Of a DNA stretch of 64,000 bases, positions 8,988-18,523 are shown piece by piece (position 1 is the first letter of the stretch; every line of letters begins with the position of its first letter). The translations under genes and the position numbers were made by a program. The notes beneath the pieces were generated by a model. The model had not been told where the DNA came from. It worked only from the letters and a program-made list of their open reading frames with translations, and made no database searches. Source of the stretch: Rhodovulum imhoffii (GTDB taxonomy: Bacteria > Pseudomonadota > Alphaproteobacteria > Rhodobacterales > Rhodobacteraceae); NCBI RefSeq assembly GCF_003046545.1, contig NZ_QAAA01000006.1, forward strand, positions 86,303 to 150,302. The letters run 5' to 3'.

Positions 8988-9584
8988 TCAGGTCGAAGTT
9001 TTTGCCCCGGACAGGTGGATTGCCGCCACCGTAATGCACGCCCCGAAAGCATTGAAAACAAGATCCAACGCCGTGTTGACATAGCCGCCTACATTGGTTT
9101 CCGGAACCGCAAGAACAGCAATGAATTCAACGATTTCATTGACTGCCCCCAGCCCCATCGCCCCAAGGGCGGGAAAGGCCAGCGCACTGAGACTGCCGCG
9201 GGCGGGCGGGTAATGACGCACCAGAAGGTGGTGCAGCAGCCATGCCGTTACCCCGAAACCATAGGCATGTACGGCCTGATCGTATTTCAGAATCGTCATC
9301 TCCGCGTTTTCGACCACAGGCACCAGAACCGCGGCATACAGGACCGAATCCCCCACCGGCACACCCCCGCCCGCCATATGCGCCAGCCCCCACAGGCTCA
9401 GCGCCCAAAGGATCGGCAAGGGATAATCGCCCTTGCGCCAGCTCAGCGCGACCAGCGCAATCAGGACCAGCATTGTGACGACATAAAACAGAAATTCCGT
9501 ATTGCCGGTGCCCAGGAACCAGGCCGAGAAAACGGCCACATACCCCAATGTAAACAGCAAAACTGCCCAATGCGCACGCGTCAT
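8988..9584 (-). CDS. DUF2238 (YjdF-like) membrane protein
   Basis: A 198-residue protein with about six membrane helices and short loops. The segment [16 protein letters not shown], then [11 protein letters not shown], and later [11 protein letters not shown], resembles the DUF2238/YjdF family of uncharacterised inner-membrane proteins. The conserved His, Asp and Glu residues within helices hint at metal or catalytic chemistry, but no function is known. It starts at 9582-9584, overlapping the meaB stop by 4 bp, so it is probably co-translated with meaB. Confidence 0.82.
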   Translation of the reverse strand: MTRAHWAVLLFTLGYVAVFSAWFLGTGNTEFLFYVVTMLVLIALVALSWRKGDYPLPILWALSLWGLAHMAGGGVPVGDSVLYAAVLVPVVENAEMTILKYDQAVHAYGFGVTAWLLHHLLVRHYPPARGSLSALAFPALGAMGLGAVNEIVEFIAVLAVPETNVGGYVNTALDLVFNAFGACITVAAIHLSGAKTST

Positions 9585-10564
9585 CCACCGGCCCCCAGTT
9601 CGGCCAGCATCGCCTGAGACGCCACCGCCACCGTCATCCCGCCGCGCGCCACCTCTTCCCCCAGGGCGCGCATCCGGGCACGCATCTGCGGATCTTCGTC
9701 CAACCGCGCCAGCAGGCCGCGGCGGACCTCCTCTCCGAACCAGAATCGCGCCTGTTCGGCCCGGCGAATGTCGAAATGGCCGTTTTCCCGCCGCCAGGCG
9801 TCCAGTATGCGCATTTCTTCCCATGCGGTCTGTAACCCGTCCTCAGCCAGCGCAGAGACGCACATCGCCTTGGGAAACGCCTTCGGGTCCTGCGGACGGC
9901 GACGCAACAGGCGCAGCGCCCCGGCATATTCGGCGCGGGTCCGTTCCGCCGCCGGCTTGAGATCGCCATCCGCCTTGTTGACAAGAATGATATCCGCCAT
10001 CTCCATGATGCCGCGCTTGACGCCCTGCAACTCATCCCCACCGGCGGGGGCCAGCAGCAGGATAAACAGGTCCGCCATTTCAGCGACCATGGTTTCCGAC
10101 TGCCCCACACCGACGGTTTCGATCAGCACCACATCGAAATCCGCCGCCTCACACAGGGCGACGGCCTCACGCGTGCGCCGCGCCACACCCCCCAGCGCCG
10201 ACTGGCTGGGAGAGGGCCGGATAAAGGCGTTCCGCTCCCGGCTGAGACGCTCCATCCGGGTTTTGTCGCCCAGGATCGACCCCCCCGAGCGGGCCGAACT
10301 GGGATCCACCGCCAGCACCGCCACGCGCAACCCCTGCCCCGTCAGCATCATTCCGAAGGATTCGATGAAGGTCGATTTGCCCACCCCCGGCGTCCCCGAA
10401 AGCCCGATGCGCAGCGCCTGCCGCCCGGTGCCCCGCAACGCCTCCAAAAGCGCGCGAGTCTGTTCCCGATGGTCAGGCCGGGTGCTCTCGATCAGGGTGA
10501 TCGCACGGGCCAGCGCCCGGCGTTCGCCCCCGACGATCCGCTGGGCAAGGTCGGCAATATCCAT
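9581..10564 (-). CDS. meaB: Methylmalonyl-CoA mutase-associated GTPase MeaB
   Basis: A 327-residue P-loop GTPase that protects and reloads B12 in methylmalonyl-CoA mutase. The Walker A motif GTPGVGKST is at 57-65, the DPSS switch element at 87-90, ETVGVGQSE in the middle and NKAD for base recognition. Length and order fit the MeaB/ArgK family. The start at 10562-10564 gives MDIADLAQRIVGGERRALAR, the usual beginning. The methylmalonyl-CoA epimerase gene lies 14 kb away in the same window, but the mutase gene itself is not here. Confidence 0.93.
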   Translation of the reverse strand: MDIADLAQRIVGGERRALARAITLIESTRPDHREQTRALLEALRGTGRQALRIGLSGTPGVGKSTFIESFGMMLTGQGLRVAVLAVDPSSARSGGSILGDKTRMERLSRERNAFIRPSPSQSALGGVARRTREAVALCEAADFDVVLIETVGVGQSETMVAEMADLFILLLAPAGGDELQGVKRGIMEMADIILVNKADGDLKPAAERTRAEYAGALRLLRRRPQDPKAFPKAMCVSALAEDGLQTAWEEMRILDAWRRENGHFDIRRAEQARFWFGEEVRRGLLARLDEDPQMRARMRALGEEVARGGMTVAVASQAMLAELGAGG

Positions 10565-10662
10565 GGCGTTCCTCCGGTCTGTGGCGCAACACTCTTGCCG
10601 CGTGGGGACGTGGCTGTCCAGCCCTCTGGCCCCGGACGGCCAAATCCCCCATAACGCATCCC

Positions 10663-13074
10663 ATGACCCTGCCGATCGACGCCGCTCTGCCCGATCTTCT
10701 TGCCGCCCTGCGCCGCGCCGGGTGCGCAGTTCTGCAAGCCCCCCCCGGCGCGGGCAAGACAACCCGCGTGCCGCTGGCCCTGCGCGACATCGCCAAGGGC
10801 CGGATCGTGATGCTCGAACCCCGTCGCCTTGCCGCCCGTGCCGCCGCCGAACGCATGGCCGAAACCCTCGACGAACCCGTCGGCCAGACCGTCGGCTACC
10901 GCATCCGGGGTGAGGCCAAGACCACCGCCCGCACCCGCATCGAGGTCGTCACCGAGGGAATCCTGACCCGGATGCTGCAATCCGACCCCTCGCTTGAGGG
11001 CATAGGCGCGGTGATTTTCGACGAATTTCACGAACGCTCCCTGAACGCGGATCTCGGTCTTGCCCTGACATGGGAAGCGCGCACCGCCCTGCGGGAGGAT
11101 CTGATCCTGCTGGTCATGTCCGCCACGCTGGATGCCGCACCGGTCGCCGCGCTGCTGAACGATGCACCGGTCGTCACCGCGCATGGACGCAGCTTTGCGG
11201 TAGAGACACACTGGCTGGACGCCCCCCTGCCCAGGACCGCGCGCTTGCCCGAAGCCACGGCGGATCTCGTAACGCGCGCCGTTCGCGAAACCGACGGCGG
11301 GGTTCTGGTCTTCCTGCCCGGAGAGGGAGAGATCCGCCGCACCGCCGCCGTGCTGGAGGGCCGGCTGCCGGGTTGTGACGTCCGCCCCCTTTACGGCGCG
11401 CTGCCCTTCGCCGCACAGCGCGCGGCCATCGTCCCCGCCACGGGCAGACGCAAGGTGGTTCTGGCAACCTCGATCGCGGAAACCTCCCTGACGATTCAGG
11501 ATATCCGCGTGGTGGTGGACGCGGGACGGGCGCGGCGGGCGCGATTCGACCCGAATTCCGGCATGTCACGGCTGGTGACGGAGCGCGTCACCCGCGCCGA
11601 AGCCGAACAGCGCCGGGGCCGCGCGGGACGGGTCGCGCCGGGGGTGTGTTATCGGCTCTGGACACGGGGGGCGGAGGGGGCGCTGGCCTCCTACCCCCCG
11701 GCCGAGATCGAAGCCGCCGACCTGAGCGCGCTGGCGCTGGAACTCGCGCTTTGGGGTGCGGAGCCTCAGGACCTGGCCTTCCTGACCCCGCCCAACCCCG
11801 GCCCGTTCGCCGAAGCGCGCGCCTTGCTGGGCCAGCTTGGGGCGCTGGATGAACAGGGGCGCATTACCGCACATGGGCGGGACCTGGCCGCGCTGCCGGT
11901 GCATCCGCGCCTTGGACATATGCTGATACGGGCCGGGAAACAGGCCGCGCCCCTCGCCGCGCTTCTGTCCGACCGCGACCCCCTGCGCGGGACCGGCAGC
12001 GACCTGACCCCGCGTCTGCGTGCCCTGCAAGACCCGCAGGGCGCGCCCCCCGCCGCCCGTCCCGGACTGGCCCGCATCCGTGCCGAGGCCGGGCGCCTTG
12101 CCCGCGCCGCCTCTGACGCTCCGCCGGTTTCCGCGGCGGAGGCGGCCGCGCTCGCCTATCCCGACCGGATCGCCCTGCGCCGCCCCGGTGAGGCCCCGCG
12201 CTACGTGCTTTCGGGCGGCAAGGGCGCGATTCTGGAGGAAGGCGACCCGCTGGCCGGGCAGCGCCTTCTGGTGGCGCTGGACCTCGATGGCGACGCGCGG
12301 GAGGCAAGGATCCGCCTTGCCGCCCCCCTGGCGGAAAGTGAACTGCGCGCGGTGCATGCCAACCTGATCGGGTGGCACGACCTTTGCCACTGGTCCCGGA
12401 GGGAGCGCAGGGTACTTGCCCGGCGGCAGGAACATCTTGGCGCCCTGGTGCTGGAGGATCGCATCTGGAAGGACGCCCCTCCGGAGGCCATTGCCCACGC
12501 CATGCTGGACGGCGTGCGTGACCTTGGCCTGCCATGGAACGAGGCCGCCCGCCGCTTCCGTGCCCGGGTGAACCTGGTGCGCCGGAACGGCGCCGACCTG
12601 CCTGAAATGACCGACCCCGCGTTGATGGAGAGTCTTGAGGCCTGGCTGTTGCCCCACCTGACCGGTATACGCACCGCCGCCGACTGGAAGCGGTTCGACC
12701 TGCTGCCCGCCCTGCGCGCCATGCTGGACTGGCCGCAGACGCAAACCCTGGACAGTGCCGCGCCAGCCTGGTTTCTCAGCCCGCTGGGGCGCAAGGTGCC
12801 CATTGATTACAGCGGGGCGACCCCTGAAATCGCCCTGCGCCTGCAGGAGATGTTCGGCCAGACCACCCACCCCACCGTGGCCGGCGTTCCACTGCGCGTC
12901 ACGCTGTTGTCGCCTGCGGGGCGGCCAGTGCAGGTGACGATGGATCTGCCCGGATTCTGGGCCAATTCCTACGCCGACGTCCGCAAGGACATGCGGGGCC
13001 AATATCCCCGGCACCCCTGGCCCGAAGATCCGACACAGGCCACCCCGACGCTCCGGGCCAAACCCCGCCGTTAG
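10663..13074 (+). CDS. hrpB: ATP-dependent RNA helicase HrpB
   Basis: An 803-residue DEAH-type helicase. Walker A is PPGAGKTT (27-34), motif II is DEFH (120-123) in place of DEAH, and motif VI is QRRGRAGR (316-323). The helicase-associated and HrpB-type C-terminal regions follow, ending with WANSYADVRKDMRGQYPRHPWPED. HrpB is widespread in proteobacteria, and its RNA substrate is poorly known. It is divergent from meaB with about 98 bp between starts. Long open frames on the opposite strand are compositional shadows. Confidence 0.95.
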   Translation: MTLPIDAALPDLLAALRRAGCAVLQAPPGAGKTTRVPLALRDIAKGRIVMLEPRRLAARAAAERMAETLDEPVGQTVGYRIRGEAKTTARTRIEVVTEGILTRMLQSDPSLEGIGAVIFDEFHERSLNADLGLALTWEARTALREDLILLVMSATLDAAPVAALLNDAPVVTAHGRSFAVETHWLDAPLPRTARLPEATADLVTRAVRETDGGVLVFLPGEGEIRRTAAVLEGRLPGCDVRPLYGALPFAAQRAAIVPATGRRKVVLATSIAETSLTIQDIRVVVDAGRARRARFDPNSGMSRLVTERVTRAEAEQRRGRAGRVAPGVCYRLWTRGAEGALASYPPAEIEAADLSALALELALWGAEPQDLAFLTPPNPGPFAEARALLGQLGALDEQGRITAHGRDLAALPVHPRLGHMLIRAGKQAAPLAALLSDRDPLRGTGSDLTPRLRALQDPQGAPPAARPGLARIRAEAGRLARAASDAPPVSAAEAAALAYPDRIALRRPGEAPRYVLSGGKGAILEEGDPLAGQRLLVALDLDGDAREARIRLAAPLAESELRAVHANLIGWHDLCHWSRRERRVLARRQEHLGALVLEDRIWKDAPPEAIAHAMLDGVRDLGLPWNEAARRFRARVNLVRRNGADLPEMTDPALMESLEAWLLPHLTGIRTAADWKRFDLLPALRAMLDWPQTQTLDSAAPAWFLSPLGRKVPIDYSGATPEIALRLQEMFGQTTHPTVAGVPLRVTLLSPAGRPVQVTMDLPGFWANSYADVRKDMRGQYPRHPWPEDPTQATPTLRAKPRR

Positions 13075-13095
13075 ACCCAGGGGGCGACGGCGCGG

Positions 13096-13480
13096 ATGAA
13101 ACACATCAAGCCTGCCGCAGGCCTGCTGTCCGCCTTGCCTGCCATCGCGGGCCCGACGACAGGATGCTTACAAAATGGCAACAGCCAGATTGAAATCGAC
13201 GACTGTGCCGCCGATGCGAAGAGGGTCGTGGACACAGCGCAGAAAACCACGCGCGGCTTTTCCATGAACGCGGCACGAGAACTGGACGGGATGACCGGCC
13301 GCGCCGCAGCAGACCCGGCGCTGGAGGCCGGCACGCGGTATGGGGGGCCTGCCGCACCGCCCAGTGCGATTATGCCGGCAGAATGTGGGGCGCAGCGGGG
13401 CACGGGAATTCGCCTTCTCGACCCGCCGGGTCCGGCTGGGACGCGCCCGGGTGGACACGCTGATGGACCACACCCACTGA
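13096..13480 (+). pseudogene. Frameshifted LprI-like (lysozyme-inhibitor type) gene
   Basis: A secretion-signal-like start (MKHIKPAAGLLSALPAIAG) is followed by CLQNGNSQIEIDDCAADAKR and LDGMTGR...ALEAG, which read like an LprI-type periplasmic protein. Near 13335 the frame is lost. The next expected block (WGACRTAQCDYAG) continues in another frame, and near 13400 the reading shifts again into FSTRRVRLGRARVDTLMDHTH, ending at TGA 13478-13480. The total length is not a multiple of three. At least two frameshifts therefore break a once ordinary gene of about 128 codons. Sequencing error is the alternative. Confidence 0.65.
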
Positions 13481-13494
13481 GCTCGGAGCGATCC

Positions 13495-14421
13495 TCACAC
13501 GCCGAGACAGTAGCGCATCACTGCCTTTTGCGCGTGCAGGCGGTTTTCAGCCTCATCGAAAATGACGGAGTTCGGACCGTCCATGACCCTGCTGGTCACT
13601 TCCTCGTCCCGATGGGCAGGGAGGCAGTGCATGAACAACGCATCGGGCTTGGCCCGGGCCATCATCGCATCATTCACCTGGTAGGGGCGCAACTGGTTGT
13701 GGCGACGTTCACGGGCCGATTGCGGATCGTGCATCGAAACCCAGGTGTCGGTCACGATCAGGTCCGCACCTTCGGCCGCCTTGTGCGCGTCCCGCTCAAT
13801 CCGCACATCCGCCCCCCCGGCACGCGCGCCCTCGATGAAGTCCTGCTCCGGGTCCAGCGTGGCGGGGCCGGTGAAGGTCAGGTCGAACCCGAACTGCCCG
13901 GCGGCATGGATGAAAGAGGCACACACATTGTTCCCATCCCCCGCCCAGACGACCTTTTTGCCCGCGATCGGACCGCGATGTTCCTCATAGGTCAGAATGT
14001 CGGCCATGATCTGACAGGGGTGGGTACGGTTCGTCAGTCCGTTGATGACCGGCACGCTGGCGAACTCGGCCATTTCCTGAAGCGTCGCCTCCTCGAAGGT
14101 GCGGATCATGATCAGATCCACATACCGCGAAAGTACCCGTGCCGTATCGGCGATGGTTTCCCCGTGGCCCAACTGCATATCGGCCCCCGAGAGCACCATC
14201 GTCTGGCCGCCCATCTGGCGCACCCCCACGTCAAAGGACACCCGCGTACGGGTAGAGGGCTTTTCGAAGATCAGCGCCACCATGCGCCCCGCCAGCGGAA
14301 GCGTGTCATCGGGCGTGCCACGGGGACGGCCCGCGCGGGCCTCCTTCATTGTACGGGCCTGGTCGATGATCGCGCGCAGATCGGCCGGGGGGGTGGTGTG
14401 AATGTCCAGGAAATGGGTCAC
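13495..14421 (-). CDS. argF: Ornithine carbamoyltransferase
   Basis: A 308-residue enzyme that joins carbamoyl phosphate and ornithine to make citrulline in arginine synthesis. Carbamoyl-phosphate binding STRTR is at 56-60, HPCQ at 134-137 and the ornithine-site HCLPAHR at 265-271. The length is typical. Its start overlaps the end of argD by 4 bp, so the two are translationally coupled, argD first. The carbamoyl phosphate supplier carB lies elsewhere in the window. Confidence 0.97.
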   Translation of the reverse strand: MTHFLDIHTTPPADLRAIIDQARTMKEARAGRPRGTPDDTLPLAGRMVALIFEKPSTRTRVSFDVGVRQMGGQTMVLSGADMQLGHGETIADTARVLSRYVDLIMIRTFEEATLQEMAEFASVPVINGLTNRTHPCQIMADILTYEEHRGPIAGKKVVWAGDGNNVCASFIHAAGQFGFDLTFTGPATLDPEQDFIEGARAGGADVRIERDAHKAAEGADLIVTDTWVSMHDPQSARERRHNQLRPYQVNDAMMARAKPDALFMHCLPAHRDEEVTSRVMDGPNSVIFDEAENRLHAQKAVMRYCLGV

Positions 14422-15605
14422 GCGTCGGACTCCTTGGTCAGCGCCGCAGCGGCGGCATCCAGCCGGGCAACGGCCTCGGCGATTTCATCGTCGGAGATGG
14501 TCAGGGCGGGCAGCAGCCGCACGACATTATCGGCCGCCGGAACGATCAGCAGTTTCTGCGCATACCCCGCCTGAACCACCCCGGTATTCGCCACCCGACA
14601 TTTCAGGCCAAGCATCAGGCCAAGGCCACGCACCTCCTCGAACACGTCCGGGTGGGCGGCAACCAGCCCTTCCAGCCTTTGCCGCATCAGCGCGGCCTTG
14701 CGGGTCACCTCATCCAGGAAACCTTCTTCGGCCACGATCTCCATCACGCGCTTGCCCACCGCGCAGGCCAGCGGATTGCCCCCGTAAGTGGAGCCGTGGC
14801 TGCCCACGACCATACCGCTGGCGGCATCCTCCGTGGCCAATACCGCGCCCAGCGGGAATCCCCCTCCGATTCCCTTGGCAACCATCATGATGTCGGGCAT
14901 GGCGCCGGCCCATTCATGGGCGAAAAGGCGCCCGGTGCGCCCCATGCCGCACTGGACCTCGTCATAAATCAACAGCGCGCCGGTTTCATCGCAGAGCTGG
15001 CGCAACCCTTTCAGGCAGGCATCGGGCAGCGGGCGGATTCCGCCCTCGCCCTGGATCGGCTCCACCATGATGGCGGCCACGGTTTCGTCGACGGCATTCG
15101 ACAGAACGCTGCCATGGGTGGCAAAAGGCAGGTGAATGAAACCGGGCAGAAGCGGCGCGAAACCGTCGATCATCTTCCCGGATCCGGCGGCGGCAATCCC
15201 GGCGGACGAGCGGCCATGGAACGCCCCGGAAAATGTCACGATGTTGACCCGCCCGGGCTGGCCTTTGTCGTGCCAGTACTTGCGGGCCATCTTTACCGCC
15301 AGTTCGCACGCCTCGGTGCCGGAGTTGGTAAAGAACACCGTATCGGCAAAGGTCTTTTCCACCAGCGCGTCGGCAAGCGCCTGCTGCTGCGGGATCTCGT
15401 AAAGGTTCGACACGTGCCACAACCGCCCGGCCTGATCGGTCAGTGCCTCGACCAGCGCCGGGTGGGCATGGCCCAGCGCGTTGACGGCAATCCCCGCGCC
15501 AAGATCGAGGTATCGGGTGCCGTCCCCCGTCATCAGCCAGCTTCCTTCGCCTTGGACAAAGCTGAGCGGTGCCCGGCTATAGGTCGGCAAAACGGTGGGG
15601 ATCAT
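14418..15605 (-). CDS. argD: Acetylornithine aminotransferase
   Basis: A 395-residue class III PLP aminotransferase of arginine synthesis. The PLP lysine is K244 in [21 protein letters not shown] (182-189) and DEVQ (215-218) are the usual cofactor contacts, and [17 protein letters not shown] is near 94-110. The length is normal. It is the first gene of a two-gene operon with argF. Related succinyldiaminopimelate activity is common in this family and may also apply. Confidence 0.95.
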   Translation of the reverse strand: MIPTVLPTYSRAPLSFVQGEGSWLMTGDGTRYLDLGAGIAVNALGHAHPALVEALTDQAGRLWHVSNLYEIPQQQALADALVEKTFADTVFFTNSGTEACELAVKMARKYWHDKGQPGRVNIVTFSGAFHGRSSAGIAAAGSGKMIDGFAPLLPGFIHLPFATHGSVLSNAVDETVAAIMVEPIQGEGGIRPLPDACLKGLRQLCDETGALLIYDEVQCGMGRTGRLFAHEWAGAMPDIMMVAKGIGGGFPLGAVLATEDAASGMVVGSHGSTYGGNPLACAVGKRVMEIVAEEGFLDEVTRKAALMRQRLEGLVAAHPDVFEEVRGLGLMLGLKCRVANTGVVQAGYAQKLLIVPAADNVVRLLPALTISDDEIAEAVARLDAAAAALTKESDA

Positions 15606-15833
15606 GGAAATATCCTTTGTGGGAGGCCCTAGGGGTGCCTCAGGCGCAGGGTCAAGTCAACGGTGGGAAAATGACAGGGAAAACGCACGCGGTGCGTTCA
15701 GGCGCGGCGTCGGCGTCGCATCGGGGCGGTATGGAGTTCCCAAGTCATACTAGGGCTCTAGCGCGGACCCGCGGATTTGTCCAGATGGCACAGCCCCGAA
15801 CGGGAAAAGACCCCGAACAGGGCCTTTTCCAGA

Positions 15834-16340
15834 TCATCCATCCTGTGTGTCAAGGATCGCGGCAATCAGGTGCATCTTGCGGCCTCTTTCCGGACCGGAC
15901 AGCGCGGTGATGGTTGCCTCGGCATCCGCCTGTCCGTACCCGGCAGCGCGCAGCCGATCCGCCAGATCCTCCGGGTTTTCGTTCAGCAACGCGGCGACGG
16001 TCCCCAGCGGTGCGGCCTCGACCCGCTCCAGCAAGGCAAAATCCGGGCGCGGCCCTTTGTTCTTTTCCACCACCGGCAAAAAACTGGCCGCCAGCACCAC
16101 CGCCCCCAAACCGATCGCGATGCGTCCCGGCCAGTGCTTCAGGTGTCCGCGCAAAGGGCGATTGTTGACGATCAGATGCAGAACGATCATCCCCACAAAG
16201 GCCAGCCCGATCCACTCATGGACAAGCTCGGCAAGGGGGGGCTCGGCGTGAAGGAACATCAAAACGCCGGTGATCCCGACAACGATGGAAGTGCCGATGG
16301 TCAGCGGCGTGGCGATCTTGCGAAGAACGGACATTCTCAT
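15834..16340 (-). CDS. DUF4405 membrane protein
   Basis: A 168-residue protein. Two ATG codons (16338-16340 and 16332-16334) are possible starts; both lead directly into SVLRKIATPLTIGTSIVVG. There are about three membrane helices with conserved His residues (FLHAEPPLAELVHEWIGL, VLHLIVNNRPLRGHL), which suits the DUF4405/cytochrome b-like fold that may bind haem. The cytoplasmic C-terminal 60 residues look like a small helical domain (NENPEDLADRLRAAG...). Function unknown. It is the downstream neighbour of cutA on the same strand, 70 bp away. Confidence 0.72.
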   Translation of the reverse strand: MRMSVLRKIATPLTIGTSIVVGITGVLMFLHAEPPLAELVHEWIGLAFVGMIVLHLIVNNRPLRGHLKHWPGRIAIGLGAVVLAASFLPVVEKNKGPRPDFALLERVEAAPLGTVAALLNENPEDLADRLRAAGYGQADAEATITALSGPERGRKMHLIAAILDTQDG

Positions 16341-16410
16341 CCCCGGTTTGATTTGCTTTCGGGAATGAAACGGATCCGGGGGTGGCATCCGCCGCGGGTG
16401 CGTCAGTCTG

Positions 16411-16719
16411 TCATGGCGCGGTTTCCTGCGACAGCCAGCCCGTACAGTCGGATGTCGTCTCTGCCGTCTCCCATGCGATGACCGGCAGATCATAGGGGTG
16501 GCGATCCCCGATCAGATCCACAAGACCGGGGCGACAGACCTCGGTGGTCTTGAAAGTGATCTGTACCTCGGCGTCTTCCTCGACCCGGCCCTGCCAGTGA
16601 AACAGGCTGACGACGCCGGGCAGGATATTCGCACAGGCCGCCAGCCGGGCCTCCAGCGCGGCGCGGGCCAGGGCGCGGGCCGTCTCAAGATCGGCGCAGG
16701 TCGTGGTAACGTGGATCAT
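16411..16719 (-). CDS. cutA: Divalent cation tolerance protein CutA
   Basis: A 102-residue protein of the trimeric, PII-like CutA fold. Typical blocks are ARAALEARLAACANILPGV, the SLFHWQGRVEEDAEVQITFKT strand region and HPYDLPVIAW. It has been tied to divalent metal tolerance, although the molecular role is unsettled. The start at 16717-16719 follows a GGAGG ribosome site. The family is usually 100-115 residues, so it is complete. Confidence 0.94.
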   Translation of the reverse strand: MIHVTTTCADLETARALARAALEARLAACANILPGVVSLFHWQGRVEEDAEVQITFKTTEVCRPGLVDLIGDRHPYDLPVIAWETAETTSDCTGWLSQETAP

Positions 16720-17037
16720 GGAGCCTCCGGCTTTTCCGGTACAATAGCTTATGCAGGTCCGCTTCGCACGCATGCGAACGTGATTTGCCATGGCAAAAAC
16801 CCTGCCCGCACCACAGGCGCATGGGCCGGGGCCACCCCAAGGACCGAAGGGGGCCCCGCCGCGCGCGGCAGGCTGGCGCGTATCCGGACGCCCCGCAAAA
16901 CCCGTCCTTCACGAAAGCCAGAGGCCCGATCCGCCACACCCCCTCGCAACACACACCCCCTCGCAACACACCCCACCGCGCACGGGCACGTAACCGCGCG
17001 GGGGGCCACGGATACTCCATTTGGGGTCTGCGCATGC
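16720..17037. other. Non-coding gap between cutA and rimO
   Basis: About 318 bp without a convincing gene on either strand. Open frames here are Arg/Pro-rich compositional artefacts. It contains a short tandem repeat near 16936-16975 and must carry the cutA promoter. Confidence 0.5.
16936..16975. repeat. 17-bp tandem repeat, two copies plus a partial
   Basis: The unit ACACCCCCTCGCAACAC occurs at 16936-16952 and again at 16953-16969, followed by the first bases of a third copy. It is intergenic. It could be replication slippage in low-complexity DNA. Confidence 0.75.
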
Positions 17038-18411
17038 CTAAATCCGTCGTCCCCACAGATCGTACTCCCCGGCCTCGTCCACTTCGACAGTGACGAGATC
17101 GCCGGGCGCCAAACCCCCGGTACCCTCGTCGATGAACAGACAACCGTCGATCTCCGGAGCATCGGCCTTGGTCCGGCAGGTGGCGATACCGTCTTCGTCC
17201 ACATCGTCCACCAGCACCTCCAGACGCTGCCCCACCCTGGCCGTCAGCTTGGCCTCGGAAATCGCCTGCGCCTTTTCCATGAACCGGTCCCAGCGCTCCT
17301 GCTTGACCTCAGAGGGCACATGGCCGGGCAAATCGTTCGATTGCGCCCCGGCGACATTTTCGTACTGAAAACAGCCGACACGGTCCAGTTGCGCCTCCTC
17401 CAGCCAATCCAGAAGGGTCTGGAACTCCGCCTCCGTCTCACCGGGATAGCCGACGATAAAGGTGGAACGCAGGGCGATCTCCGGGCAATCGCGCCGCCAC
17501 GCGGCGATTTCCTCCAGCGTCTTCGCCGCCGCGGCCGGGCGGGCCATACGCCGGAGCGTTTCCGGATGGGCATGTTGAAAGGGGATATCCAGATAAGGCA
17601 GGATCAGCCCCTCCGCCATCAGGGGGATCAGATCGCGCACATGGGGGTACGGGTACACGTAATGCAGCCGCACCCAGACCCCCAGCCGGCCCAGATCCCG
17701 CGCAAGGTCGGTGATATGCGCCCGGTGCCCTTTGTCACTGACGTGGCGCAGATCCAGCCCGTAGGCACTGGTGTCCTGGCTGATGACCAGCAACTCCCGC
17801 ACCCCGGCCTCGACCAGCTTCGCGGCCTCCCGGATCACCGCATGGGCGGGGCGGGAAACCAGCCGCCCGCGCATGTCGGGAATGATGCAAAAGCGGCACT
17901 TGTGATTACACCCCTCGGAAATCTTCAGGTAACTGTAGTGGCGCGGGGTCAGGCGTACGCCACTTCCGGGCAGCAGATCAACGAACGGGTCCGGGTCCGG
18001 CGGCACGGCGGCATGCACGGCATCTAGAACCTGCTCATACTGGTGCGGCCCCGTCACGGCCAGAACCGACGGGTGCGCCCCGGTGACAAACTCCGGCTCC
18101 GCCCCGAGGCACCCGGTAACGATAACCCGCCCGTTTTCCGACAGCGCCTCACCGATGGCTTCGAGGCTCTCGGCCTTGGCACTGTCGAGAAACCCGCAGG
18201 TGTTCACGATCACCGCATCCGCCCCGGCATAATCGGGACTGATCGCGTAGCCCTCGGCGCGCAGGCGTGTCAGGATGCGTTCGCTGTCCACCAGCGCCTT
18301 GGGACAGCCGAGGCTGACCATGCCAATGGTCGGCTGGCCGGGCCGGGGCGCGGCATCGATCCGGGGGCGGGGCGCGATATCGGGGCGCAGGTCGGGCGGG
18401 TTCTGGCTCAT
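17038..18411 (-). CDS. rimO: Ribosomal protein S12 methylthiotransferase RimO
   Basis: A 457-residue radical SAM enzyme that adds a methylthio group to the conserved Asp of ribosomal protein S12. The N-terminal MTTase domain has cluster Cys C36, C72 and C101. The radical SAM motif CNHKCRFC places C168, C172 and C175, and a TRAM domain ends the protein. [14 protein letters not shown] is the RimO-type opening, as opposed to MiaB. A proline-rich N-terminal stretch of about 25 residues precedes it. It is divergent from the AsmA-like gene with about 112 bp between. Confidence 0.96.
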   Translation of the reverse strand: MSQNPPDLRPDIAPRPRIDAAPRPGQPTIGMVSLGCPKALVDSERILTRLRAEGYAISPDYAGADAVIVNTCGFLDSAKAESLEAIGEALSENGRVIVTGCLGAEPEFVTGAHPSVLAVTGPHQYEQVLDAVHAAVPPDPDPFVDLLPGSGVRLTPRHYSYLKISEGCNHKCRFCIIPDMRGRLVSRPAHAVIREAAKLVEAGVRELLVISQDTSAYGLDLRHVSDKGHRAHITDLARDLGRLGVWVRLHYVYPYPHVRDLIPLMAEGLILPYLDIPFQHAHPETLRRMARPAAAAKTLEEIAAWRRDCPEIALRSTFIVGYPGETEAEFQTLLDWLEEAQLDRVGCFQYENVAGAQSNDLPGHVPSEVKQERWDRFMEKAQAISEAKLTARVGQRLEVLVDDVDEDGIATCRTKADAPEIDGCLFIDEGTGGLAPGDLVTVEVDEAGEYDLWGRRI

Positions 18412-18523
18412 GGCGGGGTGGATAAACCGGAAGGCGTGTCATGAGAAGGCGCAATCACACATCCCTTGAGACACCGCCGCACGGCGCATAAAGTCCGGGC
18501 AACGTTCATTCCCACCGGAGGCG

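Noticed and set aside
11566..13104. 512-codon minus-strand open frame across hrpB
   Set aside because: Same cause as above: antisense to a conserved helicase, no recognisable domains.
16785..17093. Arg/Pro-rich open frames between cutA and rimO
   Set aside because: They arise from low-complexity GC-rich repeats, lack ribosome sites and match nothing.
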